NCBI RefSeq assembly: GCF_007483665.1
Contig: NZ_ML660184.1
Span: 288,932-352,931, forward strand
DNA length: 64,000 bases
Direction of reading: 5' to 3'
Source: Catellatospora sichuanensis
Lineage (GTDB): Bacteria; Actinomycetota; Actinomycetes; Mycobacteriales; Micromonosporaceae
This document shows positions 56,577 to 64,000 of the stretch, in pieces. The position numbers were made by a program, and so were the translations under genes. The stretch's first letter is position 1. Each line of letters starts with the position of its first letter. The notes beneath the pieces are model-generated. The model had not been told where the DNA came from. It was given only the letters and a program-made list of their open reading frames with translations, and searched no databases.

Positions 56577-57916
56577 AGCCGTTCGAACCCCCGCACCAGT
56601 TCCCAGTCCGTCACCGCGGCGTCGTACGCGGCCAGCTCCACCTGCGCGGCGTGCCCGTAGTGCTCCACCACGGCGTCGCCGAACGCCTCCCGGGCCACCG
56701 CGCTCGACTCCCAGCGCAGCAGCGCGTCGCGCAGCGTGGCGGGCATCCGGGCGGCCGCCGGGTCCTCGTAGGCGTTGCCGGTGAACACCGGTTCCAGCGG
56801 CAGCTCGTTGTCCATGCCGTGCAGCGCCCCGGCGACCAGCGCCGCGATCGCCAGGTACGGGTTGACGTCGCCGCCCGGGGAGCGGTGCTCCACCCGCAGC
56901 GAGTGCTCGTGGCCGACCAGGCGCAGCGCGCAGGTGCGGTTGTCGCGCCCCCAGCGCAGCGCCGTCGGCGCGAACGAGCCCGCCTGGTACCGCTTGTACG
57001 AGTTGATGTTCGGCGCGTACAGCACGCTCATCTCGGCCGTGGTCGCCAGCAGCCCGGCCAGCACCTGCTCGCCGAGCGGGCTCAACCGGTCGTGCTCGGC
57101 CATCACCGGCCGCCCCTCCTCGTCACGCAGCGAGAAGTGGATGTGGCACGAGTTGCCCTCGCGCTGGTTCGGCTTGGCCATGAAGGTCAGCGACATACCC
57201 TGCTCGGCGGCGATCTCCTTGGCCCCGTGCTTGTAGATGGAGTGCTGGTCGGCCGTCTTCAGCGCCTCGGCGTACCGGAAGGCGATCTCGTGCTGGCCGA
57301 GGTTGCACTCGCCCTTGGCGCTCTCCGGGGCCAGCCCCGCCCCGGCCATGCCCAGCCGGATCGCCCGCAGCAGCGGCTCCACCCGGGACGTGCCGAGCAG
57401 CGAGTAGTCCACGTTGTAGCCGTTGGCCGGGGTCAGCCCCTGGTATCGCTTGGCCGCCGCCTGCTCGTAAGTGTCGGCGTAGACCACGAACTCCAGCTCC
57501 GTGCCGATGTACGCGGTCAGGCCGCGCTCGGCCAGGCGCTCCAGCTGCCGGCGCAGGATCTGCCGCGGCGACTGCACCACCGGGGAGCCGTCGTGCCACA
57601 GCACATCGGACATCACCAGCACCGTGCCGGGCAGCCACGGGATCGGGCGCAGCGTGTCCAGATCGGGCCGGAGCACGAAGTCGCCGTAGCCCTGCGACCA
57701 GCCGGAGACGGCGTACCCGTCCACCGGGGTCATCTCCACGTCCACCGCCAGCAGGTAGTTGCACGCCTCGCTGCCGTGCCCCACCACCTCGTCCAGGAAG
57801 TACGCCGCGTGCAGCCGCTTGCCCTGCAGGCGGCCCTGCATGTCCGTCATGGCCAGCAACACCGTGTCGATGTCGCCCGCCTCCACCATCGCGCGCAGGC
57901 GCTCCACCGACCACAT
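56573..57916 (-). CDS. Glutamine synthetase-like gamma-glutamylamine/ethanolamide ligase
   Basis: 447-residue member of the glutamine synthetase superfamily (PuuA/GlnA3/GlnA4 branch), which ligates glutamate to amines such as putrescine or ethanolamine using ATP. Motifs: YIGTELEFVVYADTYEQAAA, KGECNLGQHEIAFRYAEAL, NSCHIHFSL and NSYKRYQAGSFAPTALRWGR (ATP/Glu binding). The C terminus lacks the Tyr adenylylation motif of true glutamine synthetase. Context with ALDH, SDR and a C26 hydrolase indicates catabolism. ATG 57916 chosen; a GTG 24 bases earlier is possible. Confidence 0.88.
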   Translation of the reverse strand: MWSVERLRAMVEAGDIDTVLLAMTDMQGRLQGKRLHAAYFLDEVVGHGSEACNYLLAVDVEMTPVDGYAVSGWSQGYGDFVLRPDLDTLRPIPWLPGTVLVMSDVLWHDGSPVVQSPRQILRRQLERLAERGLTAYIGTELEFVVYADTYEQAAAKRYQGLTPANGYNVDYSLLGTSRVEPLLRAIRLGMAGAGLAPESAKGECNLGQHEIAFRYAEALKTADQHSIYKHGAKEIAAEQGMSLTFMAKPNQREGNSCHIHFSLRDEEGRPVMAEHDRLSPLGEQVLAGLLATTAEMSVLYAPNINSYKRYQAGSFAPTALRWGRDNRTCALRLVGHEHSLRVEHRSPGGDVNPYLAIAALVAGALHGMDNELPLEPVFTGNAYEDPAAARMPATLRDALLRWESSAVAREAFGDAVVEHYGHAAQVELAAYDAAVTDWELVRGFERL

Positions 57917-58011
57917 GCCCACAAGGTCTACCGCCCCCACCCACCCACGTCAACAAACCCGAATACATCGCTGATCGTGGCGAACCCGCCGCCGCGCGCC
58001 GCCCCACCCCC

Positions 58012-58080
58012 CGCCGCAACTCTTGAAGACTTGCCGCTCGCGCCGCCGGTTCAGGCCGCGAGTCTTCAAGAGTTGCGGCG
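58012..58080. repeat. Element G: 20-bp perfect inverted repeat in the divergent promoter region
   Basis: CGCCGCAACTCTTGAAGACT at 58012-58031 pairs exactly with 58061-58080 across a 29-base loop. It sits between the two divergent genes of the glutamylation cluster, 96 bases from one start and 76 from the other. Single copy in the window. Operator or structured repeat cannot be decided from sequence. Confidence 0.85.
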
Positions 58081-58155
58081 AGTGAGGGCCTGCGGGGGCG
58101 CAAAGTTGTGACGGAGGGCTTCCGTTCGGGGGTCGTAGCGGGTACGACTGACCAG

Positions 58156-59376
58156 ATGGGAGCGAGTGCACGGGCGGTGATCATCGGGGGCGGCGTGGTC
58201 GGCTGCTCCCTGGCCTACCACCTCGGCCGGGCCGGGTGGCGCGACACCGTGCTGCTGGAGCAGCACGAGCTCACCGAGGGCAGCACCTGGCACACCGCCG
58301 GGTTCGTGACCTCCATGCGCGGCCCGGACGGCCCCGGCTGGCACGCCCGGCTGGCCGGATACCTGCCCGCGCTGGCGGCCATGCTGCGCGCCGAGACGGG
58401 ACACGACTCCGGCTGGCGCCCGGTCGGCGGGCTGCGGCTCGCCCTCAGCCACACCCACGTCGACGAGCTGCGCCGGCTGGCCCACCGCGCCGATGAGCTG
58501 GGCGTGCCCCTCGAACTGCACGGCGCGTCGGCGACCATGAACCGGGTCCCCCGGCTCGACCTGTCCGACGTGCAGGCCGCGGCCTGGCTGCCCGGCGAGG
58601 GTTTCGTACGGCCGAAGGACTTCGTGAACGCGCTGGTCGCGGGAGCCGTCTCGCACGGGGTGAGCATCCGCACCGGAGTCCGGGTGACCGCCATCGACAC
58701 CACCGGCGGGCAGGTCCGCGCCGTGCACACCAGCGACGGCGTCATCGAGACCCCGCTCGTGATCAACGCGGCCGGCGCGGCGGCGGGCGCCGTCGGGGCG
58801 ATGGCCGGCGTCGTCGTCCCGGTCGTGCCGATCCTGCACCAGTACGGCGTGAGCGAGGTGCTGCACCCCGCGCTGGACCCGGACACGACTCCGACCTGCC
58901 GCATCCCTGAGCAGTCGCTCTACCTGCGGGCCGCCAACGGCTGCGTCATCGTCGGCGGCAGCCGGCCCGACCCGGTGCCCGCCTGGCCGGCCGGCGACGC
59001 CGAACCCCTGGCCAAGGCCCGCGAGCTGGCCGCGCCCGACGAGGAGGCCTTCGCCCCGCTGTGGCAGCTGGCCGGTGACCGTATGCCGGAACTGCGCCGC
59101 ACCAAGCTCGCGAAGATCATGCACGGGGTGGAGGCGTTCACCCCCGACGGCGCCCCGCTGGCGGGCCGCTCCGCCCTGCCCGGCCTGTGGATCGCGGCCG
59201 GGTTCGGCCTGCACGGCATGGGTCTGTCCGGCGGCATCGGCCGACACCTCGCCGAGTGGATCACGTCGGGCACCCCGAGCTGGGAGCTCGACGCCCTGCT
59301 TCCCGAGCGCTTCGGCGCCCCCGCCGCCAACCGCGACTGGACCACCTCCCGCGCCCTCGACACGCTGCGCCGCTGA
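58156..59376 (+). CDS. FAD-dependent oxidoreductase (DAO family)
   Basis: 406-residue flavoprotein of the D-amino-acid-oxidase fold. Rossmann motif AVIIGGGVVGCSLAYHLGRA, then LLEQHELTEGSTWHTAGFVT, a pattern of dimethylglycine/sarcosine dehydrogenase N-terminal domains and of PuuB-like amine oxidases, and a C-terminal GLWIAAGFGLHGMGLSGGIG. The one-carbon-binding GcvT part of dimethylglycine dehydrogenase is absent. Divergent from the glutamine synthetase-like gene, so it may oxidise the glutamylated amine, as PuuB does; alternatively it oxidises an N-methyl amine. ATG 58156 chosen. Confidence 0.82.
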   Translation: MGASARAVIIGGGVVGCSLAYHLGRAGWRDTVLLEQHELTEGSTWHTAGFVTSMRGPDGPGWHARLAGYLPALAAMLRAETGHDSGWRPVGGLRLALSHTHVDELRRLAHRADELGVPLELHGASATMNRVPRLDLSDVQAAAWLPGEGFVRPKDFVNALVAGAVSHGVSIRTGVRVTAIDTTGGQVRAVHTSDGVIETPLVINAAGAAAGAVGAMAGVVVPVVPILHQYGVSEVLHPALDPDTTPTCRIPEQSLYLRAANGCVIVGGSRPDPVPAWPAGDAEPLAKARELAAPDEEAFAPLWQLAGDRMPELRRTKLAKIMHGVEAFTPDGAPLAGRSALPGLWIAAGFGLHGMGLSGGIGRHLAEWITSGTPSWELDALLPERFGAPAANRDWTTSRALDTLRR

Positions 59377-59390
59377 CGTACCCCGCTCGG

Positions 59391-59456
59391 GCTGCAGTTT
59401 CAGGGAAACAGCCGGAATCGGCGGCTCCATTGCCGCAGTTTCCCCGAAACTGCAGC
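59391..59456. repeat. Family C palindromic element, copy C3
   Basis: Eighteen-base arms GCTGCAGTTTCAGGGAAA (59391-59408) and TTTCCCCGAAACTGCAGC (59439-59456) with one mismatch. It lies between the converging FAD oxidoreductase and membrane-protein genes. Confidence 0.85.
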
Positions 59457-59484
59457 CAGCCAGCCGGACGGAGATCGGTCCGGG

Positions 59485-60000
59485 TCACTCGGTGGAGGGT
59501 TTGGCGGCCGGGGCGGCGGCGGGGCCGGGGGCGGCGACGGTGCTGGCCAGCTGTTCCCAGATCATGCCGGTCTGGTGGGCCAGCGCGCCGACCACGGCCG
59601 GCACCACGGGCAGCAGCCAGTCGGCGACCCAGCCGTGGTGGGCCAGGTTGAGCACGACGATCGCGGCCACCGCGCCGCCGACCCCGTGCGCGCTCGCCCG
59701 CCAGGCGGCACGGCCGGAGTGGGAGATCGCGGCGCGGCGGGCGGCCTTGTCGCTGAGGTTGGGGAAGCCGGACAGCGCCTTCGCGTCCCGGCGTCCGAAG
59801 TTGAACCCCGACACGGCGAGGGTGACCGCACAGCCGGTCACCACGGCGGCGAGGGTGTTGCGGGTCAGCATCATCAGCAACGCGGCGGACGCGCCGCCGG
59901 TGCCGACGGCGACCACGGCGCGGATCCACTCCTGCTTCTCTCCGGGATACCAGTAGTACTTGGTGGTGGTGTCAGAGAGCTGTTTAACGATCCGCCCCAT
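59485..60000 (-). CDS. Membrane protein of unknown function
   Basis: 171-residue protein. N-terminal 30 residues are hydrophilic (MGRIVKQLSDTTTKYYWYPG, then EKQEWI); a helix pair follows at about 35-75, a basic loop with NFGRRDAKALSGFPNLSDK, and a second pair at about 105-145. The tail is Ala/Pro-rich. I recognise no family. ATG 60000 with GAGGTGA upstream is preferred to a GTG 27 bases earlier. A dyad at 60040-60060 lies in its promoter region. Confidence 0.6.
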   Translation of the reverse strand: MGRIVKQLSDTTTKYYWYPGEKQEWIRAVVAVGTGGASAALLMMLTRNTLAAVVTGCAVTLAVSGFNFGRRDAKALSGFPNLSDKAARRAAISHSGRAAWRASAHGVGGAVAAIVVLNLAHHGWVADWLLPVVPAVVGALAHQTGMIWEQLASTVAAPGPAAAPAAKPSTE

Positions 60001-60039
60001 AGGGGTAGTCACCTCGCCGGCCGTCACATCTGGTCAGCC

Positions 60040-60060
60040 ACTATCGTTACTTAACGTAGT
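60040..60060 (-). promoter_or_regulatory. Operator-like dyad upstream of the membrane-protein gene
   Basis: ACTATCGTTACTTAACGTAG then T, an imperfect 21-base dyad centred on CGTTA-CT-TAACG, in an AT-rich island just upstream of the membrane gene start. Typical of a TetR- or PadR-like operator; no promoter hexamers are clear. Confidence 0.4.
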
Positions 60061-60126
60061 TAGCTAGGTGCTCAAAGTCACGAAAATGGTCGTGGCTTCG
60101 GCGTGGCGCGCCGTCCGGCGGGACCG

Positions 60127-60963
60127 TCAGAACAGGACGGTCGCGAACGCGCCCACCTGCCGGAAGCCCAGCCGCTGGTACACCCGGCGGGCCGGGGTGT
60201 TGAAGTCGTTGACGTACAGGCTCACGGTCGGCGCGACCCGGCGCAGCGCGTCGCGCACCACGGCCGCCATACCGGCTATCGCGAAGCCGCGCCCGCGCCA
60301 CGACGGGTCCACCCAGACCCCTTGGACCTGCGCGGTATGCCGGGTCACCACCGCCAGCTCGGCCTTGAACACCACCGTGCCGTCGACGATCCGGGCGTAC
60401 GACCGCCCCGCCTTGACCAGCTCCGCGACGCGCCCGCGGTAACCCCGTCCCCCGTCGTCGCCCAGCGGCGAGACGCCGACCTCCTCGGTGTACATCGCCA
60501 CCGACGCCGGGAAGACGAGGTCGACCTCGTCCGGCCGGACCTGGCGCACCAGCGGGTCGGCCGCCACCGCGGGCGGGGTCTCCACGACCAGCAGCGGCTG
60601 CTCGGCACGCACCGTGCGCTCGGGGCCCCAGGCCGGCCGCAGCAGCTCCCACAGGCCCAGCACGGCCCCGGACTCGCCCACCAGTGACGCGCACACCCGC
60701 GGCTGCCCGGAGACCATCTCGGCGAACGCGGCCACCGCGGCGGCGTCGGCGCCGACCGGGGAGACCTGCCCGCCGGACCAGAGCACGGCTTCCGGGTGCC
60801 GGCGGCTGCCGTAACCGTAGAGCCGGCCGTCGGCCCGCCAGCCCAGCCCGCGTATCGCCACCCGCTCAGCCACCTGCGCCGCCGCGATCGGATACGCCGC
60901 CAGCAGGCGTTCCACTGCGGCGCGGTCAGCTTCGGCCAGCTGCCGCACCGGAAGGGTGAGCAT
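60127..60963 (-). CDS. GNAT acetyltransferase with DUF4081 domain
   Basis: 278-residue two-domain protein: N-terminal DUF4081-like half (ERVAIRGLGWRADGRLYGYG, with VCASLVGESGAVLGLWELL) and a C-terminal GNAT half with QVQGVWVDPSWRGRGFAIAG (acetyl-CoA loop RGRGFA) and SLYVNDFNTPARRVYQRLGF. This arrangement is found in actinobacteria, commonly near ispG/dxr; acceptor unknown. ATG 60963 chosen over GTG 60969. It is divergent from a PadR remnant and shares the region with ispG downstream. Confidence 0.85.
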   Translation of the reverse strand: MLTLPVRQLAEADRAAVERLLAAYPIAAAQVAERVAIRGLGWRADGRLYGYGSRRHPEAVLWSGGQVSPVGADAAAVAAFAEMVSGQPRVCASLVGESGAVLGLWELLRPAWGPERTVRAEQPLLVVETPPAVAADPLVRQVRPDEVDLVFPASVAMYTEEVGVSPLGDDGGRGYRGRVAELVKAGRSYARIVDGTVVFKAELAVVTRHTAQVQGVWVDPSWRGRGFAIAGMAAVVRDALRRVAPTVSLYVNDFNTPARRVYQRLGFRQVGAFATVLF

Positions 60964-60975
60964 GACCACAGCCTA

Positions 60976-61272
60976 ATGAGATCCGTGCGGCCCGCCAGTG
61001 GTATCCCCGGTAAGCACGGCCGCAAGCGGTTCACCCTCACCGAGACCGGCCGCACCGAGGCCACCCAGGTCAGCGAGTCCGGCCACGGCCGCCCCTGGCA
61101 GGACTTCGACGCCGAGCACATCGCCCAGTCCCAGGAATTCCGCGAGGCGGGCTTCGCCATCATGACCGCCCTACGCCAGGTAGCCATGTCCGGCACCCCC
61201 ACCCAGCGCCAAAAAGCCCTGGAAACCCTCCAGGACACCAAACGCAAGCTCTACTCCATCCTCGCCGAATGA
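60976..61272 (+). pseudogene. 5'-truncated PadR-family regulator
   Basis: The open frame from ATG 60976 yields GKHGRKRFTLTETGRTEATQ, the wing of a PadR winged helix, then a middle helical part and the end RQKALETLQDTKRKLYSILA, which is a typical PadR C terminus. The first 60 or so residues, including the recognition helix, are missing; the frame upstream runs into the divergent GNAT gene and shows no PadR residues. So the DNA-binding half is lost. The rest is open with no internal stop, so the decay is fairly recent or the fragment is retained. Confidence 0.65.
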
Positions 61273-61286
61273 CCCCCGCGCCCCAT

Positions 61287-61371
61287 GATCGCGACGATCT
61301 TGCGCGAGCCGTGGGGACGACACGCCCCTACCGGACAGAAGGGCAACAGTTCGCGCAAGATCGTCGCGATC
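61287..61371. repeat. Family D palindromic element, copy D3
   Basis: A 21-bp perfect inverted repeat, GATCGCGACGATCTTGCGCG at 61287 onward and its complement ending at 61371. The interior ACGACACGCCC and the reversed D2 loop are recognisable. It lies immediately 3' of the truncated PadR gene. Confidence 0.9.
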
Positions 61372-61390
61372 ACGGCCGGTGGCGGGTAAC

Positions 61391-61429
61391 GAGAGAAGGC
61401 CCCGTTCCTGAGGAACGGGGCCTTCTCGG
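61391..61429 (-). terminator. ispG terminator hairpin
   Basis: GAGAAGGCCCCGTTCCT pairs with AGGAACGGGGCCTTCTC around a tiny loop (CTGAG region), 14 bases beyond the ispG stop. Perfect stem of about 15 bp, no U-tract. It abuts element D3 and may serve both directions. Confidence 0.75.
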
Positions 61430-61440
61430 GTGTTCGGGGG

Positions 61441-62607
<1,167 letters not shown>

Positions 62608-62614
62608 AGCACAC

Positions 62615-63835
62615 TCACTTGTAGATCGAGATGGGGTTGACGAGGTCCGCGGTGACGGTCAGCAGGGTGAACGCACCGAAGATCAGGATGACCGTGTAGG
62701 TCAGGGGCATCAGTTTGAAGTAGTCGACCCGGCCCGGGTCGGGCTTGTGCAACCGCGCGTACACCCATGAACGAATTCTCTCGAACCAGGCGATGAACAG
62801 GTGTCCCCCGTCCAGGGGAAGCAGCGGCAGCAGGTTGAAGATGCCGATGAACAGGTTGAACGCGATGAACAGTCCGACGAACATGCCCCACGCGCCCTCC
62901 TGCACCGCCTCGCCGCCCAGCAGGCTGATGCCCACCACGCTGATCGGGGTGTTCGGGTCGCGCTTCTCCCCGCCGATCGCCGAGAACAGTGCCGGGATCC
63001 GCTTCGGGAACTCCTTGAGCGCGTCGAACGTGGCGCTCACCAGCGAGCCGGCGTAGCGGGCACTCGCCCCGAACGCCTCGCCGGGGCCGTACTTGACCAG
63101 GGGCGCGATCGTCGGGGTCAACCCGACGCCGATCGCGGACACCGGGCGCACGCTGCCGTCGCTCATCTCCCGCTCGACCGGCAGCGGGGTGACCTTCAGT
63201 TCGGCCGGGGCGCCGTCACGGAGCACCGTCATCGTGGCGACCTGGCCGGCCGTCAGCGGGCGGATGCCCTCGATGACGTCGCCGTAGTCGGCGACGGGCT
63301 TGCCGTTGATCGCGATCAGCTTGTCGCCGTCGCGCAGCCCCGCCAGACTGGCCGGGCTCTTCGGGTCCTGGCCGGGCACGCACTCGCGCAGCTCCGCCTT
63401 GGGCACCACGCAGTCGGTGACGTTGATGATCGCGGGCTGCGAGGCATTGCCCTCCGGCAGTGCCGGGTTGGGCAGGCCGGAGAAGACCGCCAGCCCCCAG
63501 ATCGCGACCGCGGCCAGGATGAAGTGCACGATCGAGCCGGCCGACATCACGATCGAGCGCTTCCACACCGGGAAGCGCCACATCGCCTTCGGGTCGTCGG
63601 CGTCCTCGTCCTGCGGCGTCATGCCGACGATCTTGACGAAGCCGCCGAGCGGGATGCCCTTGACGCCGTACTCGGTCTCGCCGCGGCGGAACGACCAGAG
63701 AGTGGGACCGAAGCCTACGAAATAACGGGTCACCTTCATGCCGAAGGCCTTCGCCGTGCCCATGTGGCCGGCTTCGTGCAGGCTTACGGAGATCAGGATG
63801 ACAAGCGCGAAGAGGGTGATCCCCAGGGCGTTCAT
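62615..63835 (-). CDS. rseP: Site-2 membrane metalloprotease (RseP/Rip1, M50)
   Basis: Intramembrane protease that cleaves anti-sigma factors. Zinc motif HExxH is [10 protein letters not shown] in helix 1 (about residues 20-24); the third ligand is in [10 protein letters not shown] (LDGG). One PDZ domain in the middle (residues about 165-250) contains [19 protein letters not shown]. Four membrane helices. 406 residues. The ATG at 63835 overlaps the dxr stop (TGATG). Mycobacterial Rip1 has the same location. Confidence 0.94.
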   Translation of the reverse strand: MNALGITLFALVILISVSLHEAGHMGTAKAFGMKVTRYFVGFGPTLWSFRRGETEYGVKGIPLGGFVKIVGMTPQDEDADDPKAMWRFPVWKRSIVMSAGSIVHFILAAVAIWGLAVFSGLPNPALPEGNASQPAIINVTDCVVPKAELRECVPGQDPKSPASLAGLRDGDKLIAINGKPVADYGDVIEGIRPLTAGQVATMTVLRDGAPAELKVTPLPVEREMSDGSVRPVSAIGVGLTPTIAPLVKYGPGEAFGASARYAGSLVSATFDALKEFPKRIPALFSAIGGEKRDPNTPISVVGISLLGGEAVQEGAWGMFVGLFIAFNLFIGIFNLLPLLPLDGGHLFIAWFERIRSWVYARLHKPDPGRVDYFKLMPLTYTVILIFGAFTLLTVTADLVNPISIYK

Positions 63836-64000
63836 CAGGCGCTCTTCTCCTTGATCAGGTCATGTGCGCGCGTGCGCGCCCAGTGCTCCGCGGCGAGCAC
63901 GTCCTCGACGGTACCCGGTTCGTCGAAGTCGGGCGCACCCTCGAGGATCTCCGCGACGGTGTCGACGATGGCCAGGAACGGCAGACGGCCCGCTGTGAAA
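63835..64000 (-). CDS. dxr: 1-deoxy-D-xylulose 5-phosphate reductoisomerase, C-terminal end
   Basis: Partial gene cut by the window edge. The last 54 codons read FTAGRLPFLAIVDTVAEILE and later EPGTVEDVLAAEHWARTRAH, the characteristic close of Dxr, the second enzyme of the methylerythritol phosphate pathway. The stop overlaps the rseP start, so translation is coupled. The catalytic part lies outside the window. Confidence 0.9.
   Translation of the reverse strand, partial: FTAGRLPFLAIVDTVAEILEGAPDFDEPGTVEDVLAAEHWARTRAHDLIKEKSA

Noticed and set aside
58156-59376. Dimethylglycine dehydrogenase
   Set aside because: The N-terminal pattern fits, but the protein ends after the FAD domain and lacks the folate-binding GcvT part, so only the DAO family is claimed.

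Overview
The window is GC-rich actinomycete chromosome: nearly every third codon position is G or C, GTG and TTG starts are common, and genes are packed with ATGA/GTGA overlaps. Most of the minus strand follows a gene order conserved across Actinobacteria (dxr-rseP-ispG; map; rimP-nusA-ylxR-infB; rbfA-DHH phosphoesterase; truB-ribF-rpsO-pnp-M16 protease-dapB; thyX-dapA-rnj-ftsK-rimO-pgsA-cinA-clgR). The family is inferred to be Micromonosporaceae-like from protein style and from the abundant short palindromic intergenic repeats; no rRNA is present to prove it.

Layout. 1-7.8 kb (plus strand): Lhr-type helicase, acyltransferase-3 membrane protein, S-adenosylmethionine hydrolase, a SCO6745-like protein. 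7.9-18.9 kb (minus): clgR, cinA, an inserted arylamine N-acetyltransferase, pgsA, rimO, ftsK, RNase J, dapA, thyX. 19-25 kb is an accessory insert between thyX and dapB: a ribbon-helix-helix/DUF4097 pair, DUF2752 plus an AlkX-like DNA glycosylase, two GNATs and a GT87 mannosyltransferase. 25-44.9 kb (minus) is a long translation and RNA-metabolism block with two small-protein islands. 45-51 kb (plus): ferritin-like pair, a PadR-controlled FtsX-type ABC transporter, an F420-dependent reductase. 51-60 kb: VIT1-like transporter, map, a flavin/F420-binding protein, and a divergent glutamylation catabolic cluster (glutamine synthetase-like, aldehyde dehydrogenase, SDR, C26 amidohydrolase; FAD oxidoreductase opposite). 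60-64 kb: GNAT, a beheaded PadR gene, then ispG, rseP and the 3' end of dxr.

The most unusual content is non-coding. At least five families of 45-90 bp interrupted palindromes (called A to E here), two single-copy long hairpins (G, H) and two short tandem arrays fill the spaces between genes. Family members in opposite orientations still share their loop sequences, so these are related elements and not chance hairpins. One family A copy has perfect 25-bp arms and takes in the probable ribosome binding site of ftsK. Two other regulatory islands stand out: an array of GACGTCA boxes over the promoter of a probably leaderless ribbon-helix-helix gene, and a 14-bp palindrome over the -10 region of padR.

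No rRNA, tRNA, CRISPR array, transposase, prophage or canonical riboswitch was recognised. Functions are assigned by reading motifs only; no database search was possible.
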